A program made the translations under genes and the position numbers. Below, in pieces: positions 1-7,978 of a stretch of DNA of 32,428 bases. Location: assembly GCA_028689615.1 (NCBI GenBank), contig JAQVCV010000057.1, positions 1 through 32,428 of the forward strand, in the 5' to 3' direction. Source of the DNA: Bacteroidales bacterium (GTDB taxonomy: Bacteria; Bacteroidota; Bacteroidia; Bacteroidales; TTA-H9). The notes under the pieces are model-generated. The model was given only the letters and a program-made list of their open reading frames with translations, ran no database searches and was not told the DNA's origin. Each line of letters starts with the position of its first letter. The stretch's first letter is position 1.

Positions 1-1
1 A

Positions 2-3000
2 TACGACGGCAACACCGAGGTTTCCGTGATGCCCTCCGAGGGGGGAACACCCCGCCGCATCACCTTCCCCCCCACTCTGGGTCGCGACGACATCAGCGAT
101 CGCATGGGTCCCAACCACATCGTGATGACCTGGCGCGACAACCAAACGGTGATCTTCCGCTCGCGCAAACAGGAGTTCAACGACTTCAAAGGGCAGCTCT
201 TTGCAGCCACCCTCAACGGCGACATACCCGCCCAACTCCCCTTCTCAACCGGAGGGTTCTGCTCCTACGAACCCAACGGCAAGCGAATGGCCTTCAACAA
301 GGTGATGCGCGAATTTCGCACCTGGAAATACTACCAGGGCGGGATGGCCGACGATGTGTGGATTTACGATCCGAAAGACAATTCGGTTGTGAACATCACC
401 AACAACAAGGCACAAGACCTCTTCCCCATGTGGCACGGCAACAAGGTTTATTTCCTGAGCGACCGCGATCGCGTTATGAACCTCTTCGCCTACGATCTGA
501 CCACCAAAACCACCACCAAAATAACCCAATTCACCGACTACGACATCAAATTCCCCTCGTTGGGCGACCAGGCCATCGTGTTTGAAAAAGGGGGCCACCT
601 CTTTACCTACAACCTCACCTCGGGCGAGGTGAAACAGGTAAACATTACCCTGGCCGACGATGCCGACGTGCGCCCCGTGGTGATGAAAGATGCTTCGAAA
701 AACATCTCCTCGTGGGATGTATCGCCCGATGGCAAACGACTGCTTTTCAGTGCCCGCGGCGATGTATTCACCGTGCCGGCCAAGAGCGGCATCACCCGCA
801 ACCTCACCCGCTCATCGGGTGCCAACGACCGTGGTATCGGCTGGTCGCCCGACGGAAAAACCATCGCCTTTATCAGCGATAAATCGGGCGAAGACGAAAT
901 CTACATCATCCCCGAAGAGGGTGGCGAAGCAGTGAAAATCACCACCAATGCCGACACCTGGAAATACGACCTGGTGTGGTCGCCCGACTCAAAAAAAATT
1001 GCCTGGAGCGACAAGATGCAACGCCTCCAATACATCGACGTGGCCACCAAAAAAGTGACCGTAGTGGCTGAAAGCCGCGACGGCGAACTGCGCGACTTCG
1101 CATGGTCGCCCGACAGCCGCTGGATTGCCTACACCCTGCCCGTTTACAACGCCTCGAGCATCATCATGGCCTACGAGTTGGCCAATGGGAAAGCCCACGA
1201 AGTAACCAGTGCCTGGTACGACGCCGGATCACCTTCGTTCAGCCCCGATGGCAAATACCTTTACTTCACCTCATCGCGCGATTTCAATCCCACCTACAGT
1301 TGGACCGAGTGGAACCACGTTTATACCGACATGAGCAAGGTTTACATGGTGCCGCTGGCCAAATCAACTGCCTCGCCTTTTGCCTACGAAAACGACGAAG
1401 TGACCAAGCAGGAAGCCAAATCGGACGAAAAGAAAGACGATAAGAAAACCCCTGGCGATAAGAAAAGCGAAGAGAGCACCGGCGTGACGGTAAGCATCGA
1501 CTTCGATGGCATCGAAGAGCGCGCCCTGGCCATAGCCTCCAAACCGGCCGCCTATTGGGCCGTGACAGCCACAACCGACGGGGTTTACTACTACCGCAAC
1601 GCCTCCGACGACCCGCAAGCCATCCTCTTCTTCTGGGATCTGAAATCGAAGAAAGAAAACGAGATAGGCACGGTGGGTGGTTTCGTGATTTCGGCCGACC
1701 ACAAACACATGCTCGTGAACCAACGGGGGAAATACGCCGTGATCGACCTTCCGCGAGGAAAAGCCAACCCCGATGAATTTGCCGACCTGGGAGGAATGAC
1801 CCTCAACGTGGATCTGAAACAGGAGTGGATGCAGATTTTCAACGAATGCTGGCGCCAGATGCGCGATTTCTTCTACGACAAAAATATGCACGGCGTTGAT
1901 TGGAAAGCTGTTGGCGAGAAATACCGCCCGCTGGTGAGCCACGTGGCCAACCGCAACGACCTGAACTACATCATGGGCGAAATGATCGGAGAACTAACAA
2001 CCGGCCACGCCTATATCAACGGCGGCGACCGCACCATGCCCGAAAGGGTGAAAACAGGTTTGCTGGGCGCCACCTTCAGCCGCGACAAAAGCGGTTTCTT
2101 CAAAATAGAAAAGGTGCTGAGAGGCGAAAACTGGAACCCATCGCTCCGCTCGCCCCTCACCGAGGTGGGTGTTGATGTAAAAGCAGGCGACTACATCGTG
2201 GCCATTGATGAAACGCCCGTCACCACCGTGAACGACCTCAACCAGTTGCTCGTGGGCAAAGCCGACCGCATTGTGCAACTGGCGGTCAACACCCAACCCA
2301 AAGCCGAAGGAGCACGCAAGGTGCTGGTGAAACCCATAGCCGATGAAAACCCGCTCTACTACTACAACTGGGTGCAAAACAACATTGCCAAAGTGGCCAA
2401 AGCCTCCAACGGCGAGGTGGGCTACATCCACATCCCCGACATGGGTCCAGAGGGGCTCAACGAGTTCGTGAAATACTACTACCCGCAGCTCAACAAACGG
2501 GCGCTCATTATAGACGACCGTGGCAACGGAGGCGGAAACGTGAGCCCGATGATCATCGAGAGGTTGCGCCGCGAACTCACCATCATGTCGGTGGCCCGCA
2601 ACGGCACTGCCAACACCAAGCCCGCCGGGATGCTCTGGGGTCCCAAAGTGCTGCTGCTCGACCGCTATTCGGCCTCCGACGGCGACCTGTTCCCCTACCA
2701 GTTCAAAACCCTGAAGATGGGCAAAACCATCGGGGTGAGGTCGTGGGGTGGCGTGGTCGGAATCCGCGGCCCCATCCCCTTCATGGATGGCGGAACCCTC
2801 AACAGGCCCGAGTTCGCGCATTATGCTGCCGATGGCTCGCAGTTCGTGATTGAAGGGCATGGCGTTGATCCCGACATCGTGATCGACAACGACCCCTACC
2901 AGGAGTTCATGGGCAACGACGCCCAGCTCGACCGCGCCATTCAGGAAATCCTCAACGACCTGAAAAACTGGCCAAAAGAACTCCCACAACCACCCGCCTA

Positions 3001-3019
3001 TCCCAATAAATCGAAATAA
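2..3019 (+). CDS. Tricorn-like S41 protease with TolB/PD40 propeller and PDZ domain, 5' partial
   Basis: Large secreted or periplasmic peptidase of the tricorn/S41 family, which degrades peptides. The frame is open from base 2 (Y-D-G-N-T-E-V before the first ATG at 26), so the true start lies upstream of the window. The N-terminal two-thirds carries repeated PD40/TolB-like blades (SPDGK, SPDSK and similar). A Lys/Glu-rich, probably disordered linker follows (about 1390-1480). Then come a core helical region, a PDZ-like segment (about 2160-2340) and the S41 catalytic domain. Expected tricorn landmarks are visible: TTGHAY with the catalytic His, DDRGNGGGN, the nucleophile region YSASDGD, and a Glu in VIEGHGVDPD. 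The canonical Ser before His in tricorn is Gly here, as I recall for many bacterial homologues. It ends just before a strong terminator, so it is the last gene of its unit. Family assignment is firm; substrate is unknown. Confidence 0.93.
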   Translation, partial: YDGNTEVSVMPSEGGTPRRITFPPTLGRDDISDRMGPNHIVMTWRDNQTVIFRSRKQEFNDFKGQLFAATLNGDIPAQLPFSTGGFCSYEPNGKRMAFNKVMREFRTWKYYQGGMADDVWIYDPKDNSVVNITNNKAQDLFPMWHGNKVYFLSDRDRVMNLFAYDLTTKTTTKITQFTDYDIKFPSLGDQAIVFEKGGHLFTYNLTSGEVKQVNITLADDADVRPVVMKDASKNISSWDVSPDGKRLLFSARGDVFTVPAKSGITRNLTRSSGANDRGIGWSPDGKTIAFISDKSGEDEIYIIPEEGGEAVKITTNADTWKYDLVWSPDSKKIAWSDKMQRLQYIDVATKKVTVVAESRDGELRDFAWSPDSRWIAYTLPVYNASSIIMAYELANGKAHEVTSAWYDAGSPSFSPDGKYLYFTSSRDFNPTYSWTEWNHVYTDMSKVYMVPLAKSTASPFAYENDEVTKQEAKSDEKKDDKKTPGDKKSEESTGVTVSIDFDGIEERALAIASKPAAYWAVTATTDGVYYYRNASDDPQAILFFWDLKSKKENEIGTVGGFVISADHKHMLVNQRGKYAVIDLPRGKANPDEFADLGGMTLNVDLKQEWMQIFNECWRQMRDFFYDKNMHGVDWKAVGEKYRPLVSHVANRNDLNYIMGEMIGELTTGHAYINGGDRTMPERVKTGLLGATFSRDKSGFFKIEKVLRGENWNPSLRSPLTEVGVDVKAGDYIVAIDETPVTTVNDLNQLLVGKADRIVQLAVNTQPKAEGARKVLVKPIADENPLYYYNWVQNNIAKVAKASNGEVGYIHIPDMGPEGLNEFVKYYYPQLNKRALIIDDRGNGGGNVSPMIIERLRRELTIMSVARNGTANTKPAGMLWGPKVLLLDRYSASDGDLFPYQFKTLKMGKTIGVRSWGGVVGIRGPIPFMDGGTLNRPEFAHYAADGSQFVIEGHGVDPDIVIDNDPYQEFMGNDAQLDRAIQEILNDLKNWPKELPQPPAYPNKSK

Positions 3020-3038
3020 CACACGAAGTGTGAAAGAG

Positions 3039-3068
3039 AGACCCGGCCATTTGGTCGGGTCTTTTTTT
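3039..3068 (+). terminator. Intrinsic terminator of the tricorn-like gene
   Basis: A 10-bp stem (3039-3048 with 3053-3062, one G-T pair) closes a 4-base ATTT loop and is followed by a run of seven T. It starts 20 bases after the stop codon. Confidence 0.92.
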
Positions 3069-3186
3069 ATCTATCCGAAAAGCGTTGCTCTTAATCGCCC
3101 CACACCGTGGTTCGACGCTCGCCCTACACGTAAAAGGAGTTTACCGCCCTTATCGCCACCATCCATGAAATGGTACAATGTTTCAA

Positions 3187-3330
3187 GTGCCCATATCGTG
3201 ACGATGAATGAGGTGTTGTAAGTTTGTATGTGCCCATATCGTGACGATAAGTGGGGTGTTGTAAGTTTGTATGTGCCCATATCGTGACGATGAATGAGGT
3301 GTTGTAAGTTTGCATGTGCCCATCTCGTGG
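3187..3330 (+). repeat. Three 43-bp tandem repeats plus partial fourth, each with a TAnnTTTG box
   Basis: Units start at 3187, 3230 and 3273, and a decayed fourth starts at 3316. The first and third differ at one base; the second differs at a few. Each unit contains the odd palindrome ATCGT-G-ACGAT and ends in TAAGTTTG (3219-3226, 3262-3269, 3305-3312), an exact match to the Bacteroidota -7 promoter element. There are no unique spacers, so this is not a CRISPR array. No -33 element is evident, so promoter activity is only a possibility. Confidence 0.9.
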
Positions 3331-3374
3331 GGAGTATTCAAGGGAGTATTCAGGGAGTATTCAGGGAGTATTCA
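3330..3374. repeat. Four 11-bp direct repeats (GGGAGTATTCA)
   Basis: Copies lie at 3330-3340, 3342-3352, 3353-3363 and 3364-3374; the first two are separated by a single A and the rest abut. They directly follow the 43-bp repeats. Confidence 0.9.
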
Positions 3375-3594
3375 AAAAAGTGTGTCACCTTTAATCTGGG
3401 TTAGGAAATGGATGTTTTGGCCCTGACCAAAAATCCTAACCCCGGCCTTTAAGCGGGGATACCAGCGTTGCAGCATCATCAACCAAAGGTACCATCACCT
3501 ATTTTATTTACCTTTCTCCTATAAATCCTTGTTAAAAACAGAACTGAACTTATGGATGATTCGCTGACTTGATTTTCAAATCTTCGAACTTGTG

Positions 3595-3622
3595 CACCCG
3601 CGCTTCGCGCTGGTGTTTTTTT
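3595..3622 (+). terminator. Orphan intrinsic terminator
   Basis: The stem pairs 3595-3603 with 3607-3615 (one mismatch) around a TTC loop and is followed by seven T (3616-3622). The preceding gene already ended at its own terminator near 3068, so this one has no obvious coding transcript to stop. Confidence 0.75.
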
Positions 3623-3783
3623 ACCGCAAAGAACGCAAAGATAGCTTCACGCTAAGAACGCGAAGATGCCGGACAGATTTTTAATCCCGAATCGGCTATA
3701 ACCATGGTCGTTACTATTATTAAAGCCTCTCGGGATTAACCGCTTCTAGGTTAAAAGCTTCGCATTTTAACCAACAAGCGGTA

Positions 3784-3872
3784 AAGACCGCTAAGGCACT
3801 TCGTGCTGACTGGACGTGCAATACCCGTTAGCATCTGCGTCCGATAGATGACGTAGGCATCTCAGCGGTCTT
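3784..3872. other. Multi-branched (cloverleaf-like) fold, 89 bases
   Basis: The outer stem AAGACCGCT (3784-3792) pairs with AGCGGTCTT (3864-3872). It encloses three smaller potential helices: GCAC-TTC-GTGC (3796-3806), GGACG (3812-3816) with CGTCC (3838-3842), and GATG (847-850 of this kilobase, i.e. 3847-3850) with CATC (3858-3861). It lacks tRNA signature bases and is not a tRNA. Function unknown; a structured RNA and a palindromic repeat unit are both possible. Confidence 0.4.
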
Positions 3873-4050
3873 AACAATACCCGTCGAAAAATCTTGGCGT
3901 TCTTAGCGTCTTAACTTGGCGCTCTTAGCGATAAAAGAATACCCGTCAGGCAAATACATCTTCCTGTTAATCCTTGTTATAACAGACCTGAACTAACAGA
4001 TAACCCGCTGGCTCGATTTTTATTCGACTGTGTGTAAAGGCGATTTCATG

Positions 4051-4058
4051 TATATTTG
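4051..4058 (+). promoter_or_regulatory. -7 element TATATTTG upstream of the TM1266-like gene
   Basis: Exact TAnnTTTG match about 97 bases before the start codon at 4155. It implies a 5' untranslated leader of roughly 90 bases, longer than for other genes in the window. No clear -33 TTTG was seen. Confidence 0.5.
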
Positions 4059-4154
4059 CGGGGTAGTTCGGATACACTTCACCTCAGGAGTGGCCATCCT
4101 CATTCATCAAAACAATAGTTTTTCCATCTTCGAAACCCTAACACCCTGTCCCTC

Positions 4155-4409
4155 ATGTCATACATTCGCATTCTTGGAATCCGTGTCGCCGACCGAACCC
4201 GTGAAGCCGACACCGTTCAGAAACTCCTGACCACCTTTGGCTGCTCGGTGCGTACCCGGCTCGGTCTTCACGTACAAAACGAAATCACCAACACCTCAGA
4301 AGGGCTCATCATTTTGGAACTAACAGGCGACACAGCCGAGATGGATCGCCTGGAGATGGAACTCTCCACAACTGTTGGAGTAGATGTTCGCCGGATGGAG
4401 TTTGTCTGA
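4155..4409 (+). CDS. Small TM1266-like putative regulator (ferredoxin-like/ACT-like fold)
   Basis: An 84-residue protein that resembles the TM1266 family ('iron-only hydrogenase system putative regulator'). The pattern runs: hydrophobic strand IRILGIRVADR, a helix, FGCSVRTRLGLH, strand GLIILELTGD, a helix with alternating acidic residues, and a closing GVDVRRMEF strand. This beta-alpha-beta-beta-alpha-beta order fits a ferredoxin-like small-molecule-binding fold. No hydrogenase or maturase gene is in the window, so the family name does not establish a role here. The stop lies 13 bases before truA on the same strand, so the two are probably co-transcribed. The start is set by the beginning of the conserved first strand. 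Confidence 0.6.
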   Translation: MSYIRILGIRVADRTREADTVQKLLTTFGCSVRTRLGLHVQNEITNTSEGLIILELTGDTAEMDRLEMELSTTVGVDVRRMEFV

Positions 4410-4422
4410 TTGATCACGGTGT

Positions 4423-5175
4423 ATGCCCCGGTTTTTTGTTCAGATAGCCTACGACGGCACCCCCTGGCATGGCTGGCAGGTTCAACCCAATGCCCCCACG
4501 GTGCAGGCAGAAATGTCGCGGTGCCTCACCCTCTTGCTCGGCCACGAGATAAATCCGGTGGGTTGCGGACGTACCGATACCGGCGTACATGCTCGCGACT
4601 TTTATCTCCATTTCGACTCCGACAACCCTCTCTGTTTCCAGGCCAACCATCTCCTTCACCGACTCAACCGCATGGTTCCCCGTTCGGTGGTGGTTCACAA
4701 CCTCTGGCAAGTGAACCCCGAAGCCAACTGCCGCTTCGACGCTATTGCCCGCACCTATTCCTACTACTGCCTCACAGCCAAAGACCCCTTCCGTGAGCAA
4801 TATGCCTGGCGACTGACGCACCAGCCCGATGTACATTCGATGAACGAAGCAGCCCAACACCTGCTTAATTTCACCGACTTCACCAGTTTCAGCAAACTTC
4901 ACACGCAAACCGCTACCAACAATTGCAGAATAGGTTATGCCCGATGGACACAGGAAGAGCACCAATTGGTATTTACCATCCGCGCCGATCGTTTTTTGCG
5001 CAACATGGTGAGAGCCATAGTGGGTACCCTGCTCGAGGTGGGTTACAACAAACTTAGCGTAAGCGATTTTTGCAGCATTATCGAAAAGAGAGACCGGCAG
5101 CAAGCCGGGATGTCGGTACCAGCGCACGGACTCTTCCTCGAAAAAGTGGAATACCCGGAAGATCTGTTGATTTGA
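4423..5175 (+). CDS. truA: tRNA pseudouridine(38-40) synthase TruA
   Basis: This 250-residue enzyme isomerises uridines 38-40 in the anticodon arm of tRNAs to pseudouridine. The N-terminus has the classic YDGTPWHGWQ motif at residues 10-19. The catalytic Asp is residue 52 in GCGRTDTGVHA. Further conserved blocks are the Tyr-rich RTYSYYC, DFTSFSK in the second half, and FLRNMVRAIVGTL near the C-terminus. Length is normal for bacterial TruA. It follows the TM1266-like gene after 13 bases and faces the phosphodiesterase gene tail-to-tail. No hairpin terminator is visible after it, only low-complexity CCACTC repeats. Confidence 0.97.
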   Translation: MPRFFVQIAYDGTPWHGWQVQPNAPTVQAEMSRCLTLLLGHEINPVGCGRTDTGVHARDFYLHFDSDNPLCFQANHLLHRLNRMVPRSVVVHNLWQVNPEANCRFDAIARTYSYYCLTAKDPFREQYAWRLTHQPDVHSMNEAAQHLLNFTDFTSFSKLHTQTATNNCRIGYARWTQEEHQLVFTIRADRFLRNMVRAIVGTLLEVGYNKLSVSDFCSIIEKRDRQQAGMSVPAHGLFLEKVEYPEDLLI

Positions 5176-5182
5176 GGATTCG

Positions 5183-5213
5183 CCACTCACCCACTCTCCC
5201 ACTCACCCACTCT
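5183..5213. repeat. 15-bp direct repeat, two copies
   Basis: CCACTCACCCACTCT occurs at 5183-5197 and 5199-5213 in the short gap between the convergent truA and phosphodiesterase genes. Confidence 0.85.
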
Positions 5214-5250
5214 CTGTTGGCAGTTGGCCTCTTGCTTCGCCCTATCGCCA

Positions 5251-6459
5251 CTAATCCCTCAACATTTCTTTCACCTCTTCGAGTTTACCATCGGTAGCGG
5301 CGGGCTTCAGGTGAAGGATACGGGCGATGATGGGATAAAGGCAAACATTGGGTATTGAACGGTACCCGAAGTTTTTCCTGAACGCGGGGCCTTCGGCATA
5401 AAAAATACCATGCATGTTGGTGTTGGCATTGTCGAAGCCATGCGCCCCCACGTATTTAAACTTATCGCCTTTCAATCCAACATTCCAGGCACTGTCGGCC
5501 AGCACCACCACGTTGCCTATGCGCGGGTTGCTGCCAAAATGGAGCCGTTGGGGAACCTCGGTATTGCGCCAGGCCCGGATATGATCCACATGTTTCAACC
5601 TTAGCAACACCGAATCAACATAACGATCAATCACCACCAACCCTATAGCCGGACTGCTTCCGTGCGAACGGACGATCCACTCGCGGGGTACGAAATCGTC
5701 GACCAGCACCACCCGCTCCTGCGAAACGTCTTCCATCCCGTGATCGCTCACTACAATAAGGTTAATGCTGTCGGCAATGGGTAAAGCTGTCAACTTATGA
5801 CGCAACACCCCAACCAACGAGTCGAGTCGCTCCACCATCAGACGGGTGGGTTGACTGCGCGGGCCAAAATGATGGCTCACCTCGTCGGGCTCGTGCATAT
5901 AAAAGGTGATAAGCCGCGGGCGTTTCTCCAACGGCATCGAGAGCCAGTGAATCACTGTGTCAATGCGGTTTTCAAACGGGAATTTATGCTCGTAGCGTTT
6001 CCAATAGGTTGGCTGGACGCCCTGAACCGGAGCTTCGGTGCCTACCCAAAAATAGGAAGCACTGATCATCCCCTGCTTTTCGGCTGTTACCCAGATTGGT
6101 TCACCGCCATAAAAGGCACCGTTTTCAACAGCCTTCCGATCGCCTACCCGGTAGGAGGCTTTCATGGCAGTGTCGTAGAAATTATTGAATACCAGACCGT
6201 GGTTGTTGGGGTAAAGCCCCGTGGCCATGGAATAATGGTTGGGAAAAGTAACCGTTGGAAACGACGAGATGAGCGAGCGGGCATGCACGCCGTTGCTGCT
6301 GATGGCCTTCAAGTTCGGGGTGTTGTATATGTCCTGATAATCCCAGCGGAAAGCATCGAGCGACAACATCACTACATACTGACCACCTGCGGGTTGCTGA
6401 GCCACCACCCACAACTGGGCAAGCAGCGCAATGATGAAGAGAAAACGTGATTTAAACAT
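5251..6459 (-). CDS. Exported nucleotide pyrophosphatase/phosphodiesterase-like enzyme (alkaline phosphatase superfamily)
   Basis: A 402-residue protein of the NPP (ENPP-like) family, which hydrolyses nucleotide pyrophosphate or phosphodiester bonds with two metal ions. A signal peptide (residues 1-20, ending LWVVAQ) predicts export to the periplasm or surface. LSLDAFRWDY holds the first metal-binding Asp (residue 35). FPTVTFPNHYSM carries the nucleophile Thr (about residue 71), followed by the ATGLYPNNHG block. HEPDEVSHHFGP and VVSDHGMED supply the remaining metal ligands, and GAHGFDN is near the C-terminus. Length is typical of bacterial NPPs. It has its own TAnnTTTG promoter with palindromic sites upstream. 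Substrate cannot be deduced; alkaline phosphodiesterase is the safe call. Confidence 0.9.
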   Translation of the reverse strand: MFKSRFLFIIALLAQLWVVAQQPAGGQYVVMLSLDAFRWDYQDIYNTPNLKAISSNGVHARSLISSFPTVTFPNHYSMATGLYPNNHGLVFNNFYDTAMKASYRVGDRKAVENGAFYGGEPIWVTAEKQGMISASYFWVGTEAPVQGVQPTYWKRYEHKFPFENRIDTVIHWLSMPLEKRPRLITFYMHEPDEVSHHFGPRSQPTRLMVERLDSLVGVLRHKLTALPIADSINLIVVSDHGMEDVSQERVVLVDDFVPREWIVRSHGSSPAIGLVVIDRYVDSVLLRLKHVDHIRAWRNTEVPQRLHFGSNPRIGNVVVLADSAWNVGLKGDKFKYVGAHGFDNANTNMHGIFYAEGPAFRKNFGYRSIPNVCLYPIIARILHLKPAATDGKLEEVKEMLRD

Positions 6460-6483
6460 CCTTTAAACATTGTTTGTAAGTTG

Positions 6484-6491
6484 CAAAAATA
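6484..6491 (-). promoter_or_regulatory. -7 element of the phosphodiesterase gene
   Basis: TATTTTTG on the minus strand (TAnnTTTG), 24 bases before the ATG at 6459. It lies in the 70-bp gap after the nuclease gene, giving the phosphodiesterase its own promoter. Confidence 0.6.
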
Positions 6492-6499
6492 GCGACTAA

Positions 6500-6522
6500 T
6501 GCAACACTGCATGTTGCAACAT
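6500..6522. promoter_or_regulatory. Palindromic TGCAACA sites, probable operator
   Basis: TGCAACA (6500-6506) and TGTTGCA (6512-6518) form an inverted repeat with a 5-base spacer. The right arm overlaps a perfect 12-base palindrome ATGTTGCAACAT (6511-6522). A further GTTGCAA lies at 6480-6486 beside the -7 box. The sites occupy the expected -33/-35 region of the phosphodiesterase promoter. The binding protein is unknown. Confidence 0.55.
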
Positions 6523-6529
6523 TATTAAT

Positions 6530-7885
6530 TTATACCAATTTTACCACCTTTTCCACCTTGTGCAGGCGGAGGTGTTGCCTGATAATCTGGCGTGCATCGC
6601 GGTTGTCGGGGTACGAACGGATGGCTGCCTCCAGGCTTTCGATGGTGCCCTCCTCGCTTACATCCACGTAACCAAACCCGCGATAACAACCGTGGCGAAC
6701 CAACACCGCGCTTCGCTCTTCGGGGGTGCGACCCTTGTCAACCACCAGGAAACTGTCGTCGGTGAATTGATACGGACGCAAAGCCTCCTCAACCCGTTGG
6801 TTATAGTCCGACGGCGTCTCCTCCCCCACACACGCACCGCGACATTGCTTCAACCCGTAGTGAAAACAGGCCCCTTTGGTTTTATACAATCCACACAGCT
6901 TCTGGCACAGTTGGTGGTTTTCGACCATAAGAAACAATTGGTTTTGGCCCGAAGTTTTACTGGCGAAAGAGGTCAGAGGCTGGTCACCCTCTTTGATTCG
7001 TTTAATCTCGAGGTTGAGGTAACCGTTGGAGTCGAGCTTATCGAACAGTCCAAAACTGAAGGTATTGCGTCGTTGGGCGCGGTTATAAACCGGCAGCAAC
7101 TGCTTGATCTCATACGACTCGAGCAGAAGGGCCACCAATTCGCTACCGGTGAGTTCCCAGGTGATGTCGGCAATCTGTTGACTCATCTCCAATGCCTTGC
7201 GCGTGGTGATGTTGGTAAGGTGCTGCACCACCCTGTCGCGGATGTTGAGGCTTTTTCCCACGTAAATCACGGCTCCGGCGCTGTTGTGCAGGTAATAGAC
7301 GCCCGTTTCCTGTGGCAGGTTTTTGAGCTTGCCGGTGTCGAATCCCGTGGAAATCCCTTTGAGGGCCACCGATTCGGGATGGTTCTCGATGGAGAGGAGC
7401 AGTTCGAACAACTTCACGGTGGCCAGGGCGTCGCCGGCGGCACGGTGGCGGTGCTCAATCTCGATGCCAAGCGATTGGCAAAGGTTTCCAAGGCTGTAGG
7501 AGGGTTTACCAGGAAGCAGTTTCCTGCTAAGCCTCACGGTGCAAAGTCGTTCACGGTGGTAATCGTAACCCAGGCGTGCAAACTCTTCGCGGATAAAACT
7601 GTAGTCGAAAGCGGCATTATGAGCCACAAAAACAGCTCCTTCGGTCATCTCCACTATACGTCGGGCTACCTCGCAGAAGCGGGGGGCATCGGCCACCATG
7701 CGATCGGTAATGCCGGTGAGTTGGGTAATACGGTAAGGGATCCGTTGTTCGGGGTTGACCAACGTCGAAAACTCGTCGGTGATTTTCTCCCCATCGTGGC
7801 AATAAATGGCCACCTCGGTAATGCGCCCGTCGCGGGCACTCGTGCCGGTGGTCTCCACGTCAATGATGCAATATTTATTTGACAT
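6530..7885 (-). CDS. DnaQ-type 3'-5' exonuclease fused to a UvrC/Cho-like GIY-YIG nuclease
   Basis: A 451-residue two-nuclease protein. Residues 1-165 are a DEDDh exonuclease: Asp9 and Glu11 in IIDVETTG, Asp94 in HNAAFDYSF, His147 and Asp152 in HRAAGDA. Residues about 188-270 are a GIY-YIG domain (ETGVYY, IYVGKSLNIRDRV with the catalytic-type Arg216). A cysteine-containing UvrC/Cho-like segment follows (CGLYKTKGAC, QCRGACVGE). Such fusions are known and are thought to act in DNA repair alongside or in place of Cho. The start at 7885 is chosen because MSNKYCIIDVE begins the exonuclease fold; the 15-codon upstream extension is not domain-like. It lies 93 bases after the S24 repressor on the same strand, so it may be read from the damage-controlled promoter. 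Confidence 0.9.
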   Translation of the reverse strand: MSNKYCIIDVETTGTSARDGRITEVAIYCHDGEKITDEFSTLVNPEQRIPYRITQLTGITDRMVADAPRFCEVARRIVEMTEGAVFVAHNAAFDYSFIREEFARLGYDYHRERLCTVRLSRKLLPGKPSYSLGNLCQSLGIEIEHRHRAAGDALATVKLFELLLSIENHPESVALKGISTGFDTGKLKNLPQETGVYYLHNSAGAVIYVGKSLNIRDRVVQHLTNITTRKALEMSQQIADITWELTGSELVALLLESYEIKQLLPVYNRAQRRNTFSFGLFDKLDSNGYLNLEIKRIKEGDQPLTSFASKTSGQNQLFLMVENHQLCQKLCGLYKTKGACFHYGLKQCRGACVGEETPSDYNQRVEEALRPYQFTDDSFLVVDKGRTPEERSAVLVRHGCYRGFGYVDVSEEGTIESLEAAIRSYPDNRDARQIIRQHLRLHKVEKVVKLV

Positions 7886-7978
7886 TGAATAGCAGTTTCT
7901 TATTTCAGGACGATGACGCTGCCGAAGCAACCCTGAAAACTGTGATGAGGAACAAGGATTTCAAAACAATTCAAACAA

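Larger units (their letters stand above)
3313..3622 (+). ncRNA. Candidate non-coding transcript between repeat promoters and an orphan terminator
   Basis: Inference only. The 43-bp repeats supply TAnnTTTG boxes reading rightward (last at 3305-3312). No gene longer than a few codons follows, yet a strong intrinsic terminator stands at 3595-3622. Between them are the 11-bp repeats and a two-part hairpin: GGGTTAGGA (3398-3406) pairs with TCCTAACCC (3434-3442), and inside it TTTTGG (3415-3420) pairs with CCAAAA (3427-3432). A roughly 300-nt structured RNA would explain the arrangement. It could equally be repeat debris with a fortuitous hairpin. Confidence 0.3.
3516..4027. repeat. Inverted-repeat island bounded by diverged direct repeats
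   Basis: A degenerate direct repeat of about 70 bases occurs at 3516-3588 and 3958-4027; both share AATCCTTGTTA, GAACT and ATTCGA blocks. Between them are nested inverted repeats. CGCTAAGAACGCGAAGAT (3650-3667) matches the complement of 3891-3908 at 17 of 18 bases. 3681-3690 pairs with 3730-3739. 3739-3745 and 3749-3756 pair with 3776-3782 and 3765-3772. 3784-3792 pairs with 3864-3872. AATACCCGT is repeated at 3820, 3876 and 3938. No open frame of interest exists. It could be a decayed non-autonomous element or accumulated palindromic repeats. Confidence 0.7.

Noticed and set aside
1994-3022. Minus-strand open frame opposite the tricorn-like gene
   Set aside because: Gly/Val/His-rich antisense translation without domain features.
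3187-3374. CRISPR-like array
   Set aside because: The 43-bp units are contiguous with no unique spacers, and no cas gene is nearby.
3784-3872. tRNA gene
   Set aside because: Branched fold but no TTC arm, anticodon arm or acceptor-stem conventions.
6560-7882. Long + strand open frame opposite the exonuclease-GIY-YIG gene
   Set aside because: Antisense shadow; the minus-strand frame has all catalytic motifs.
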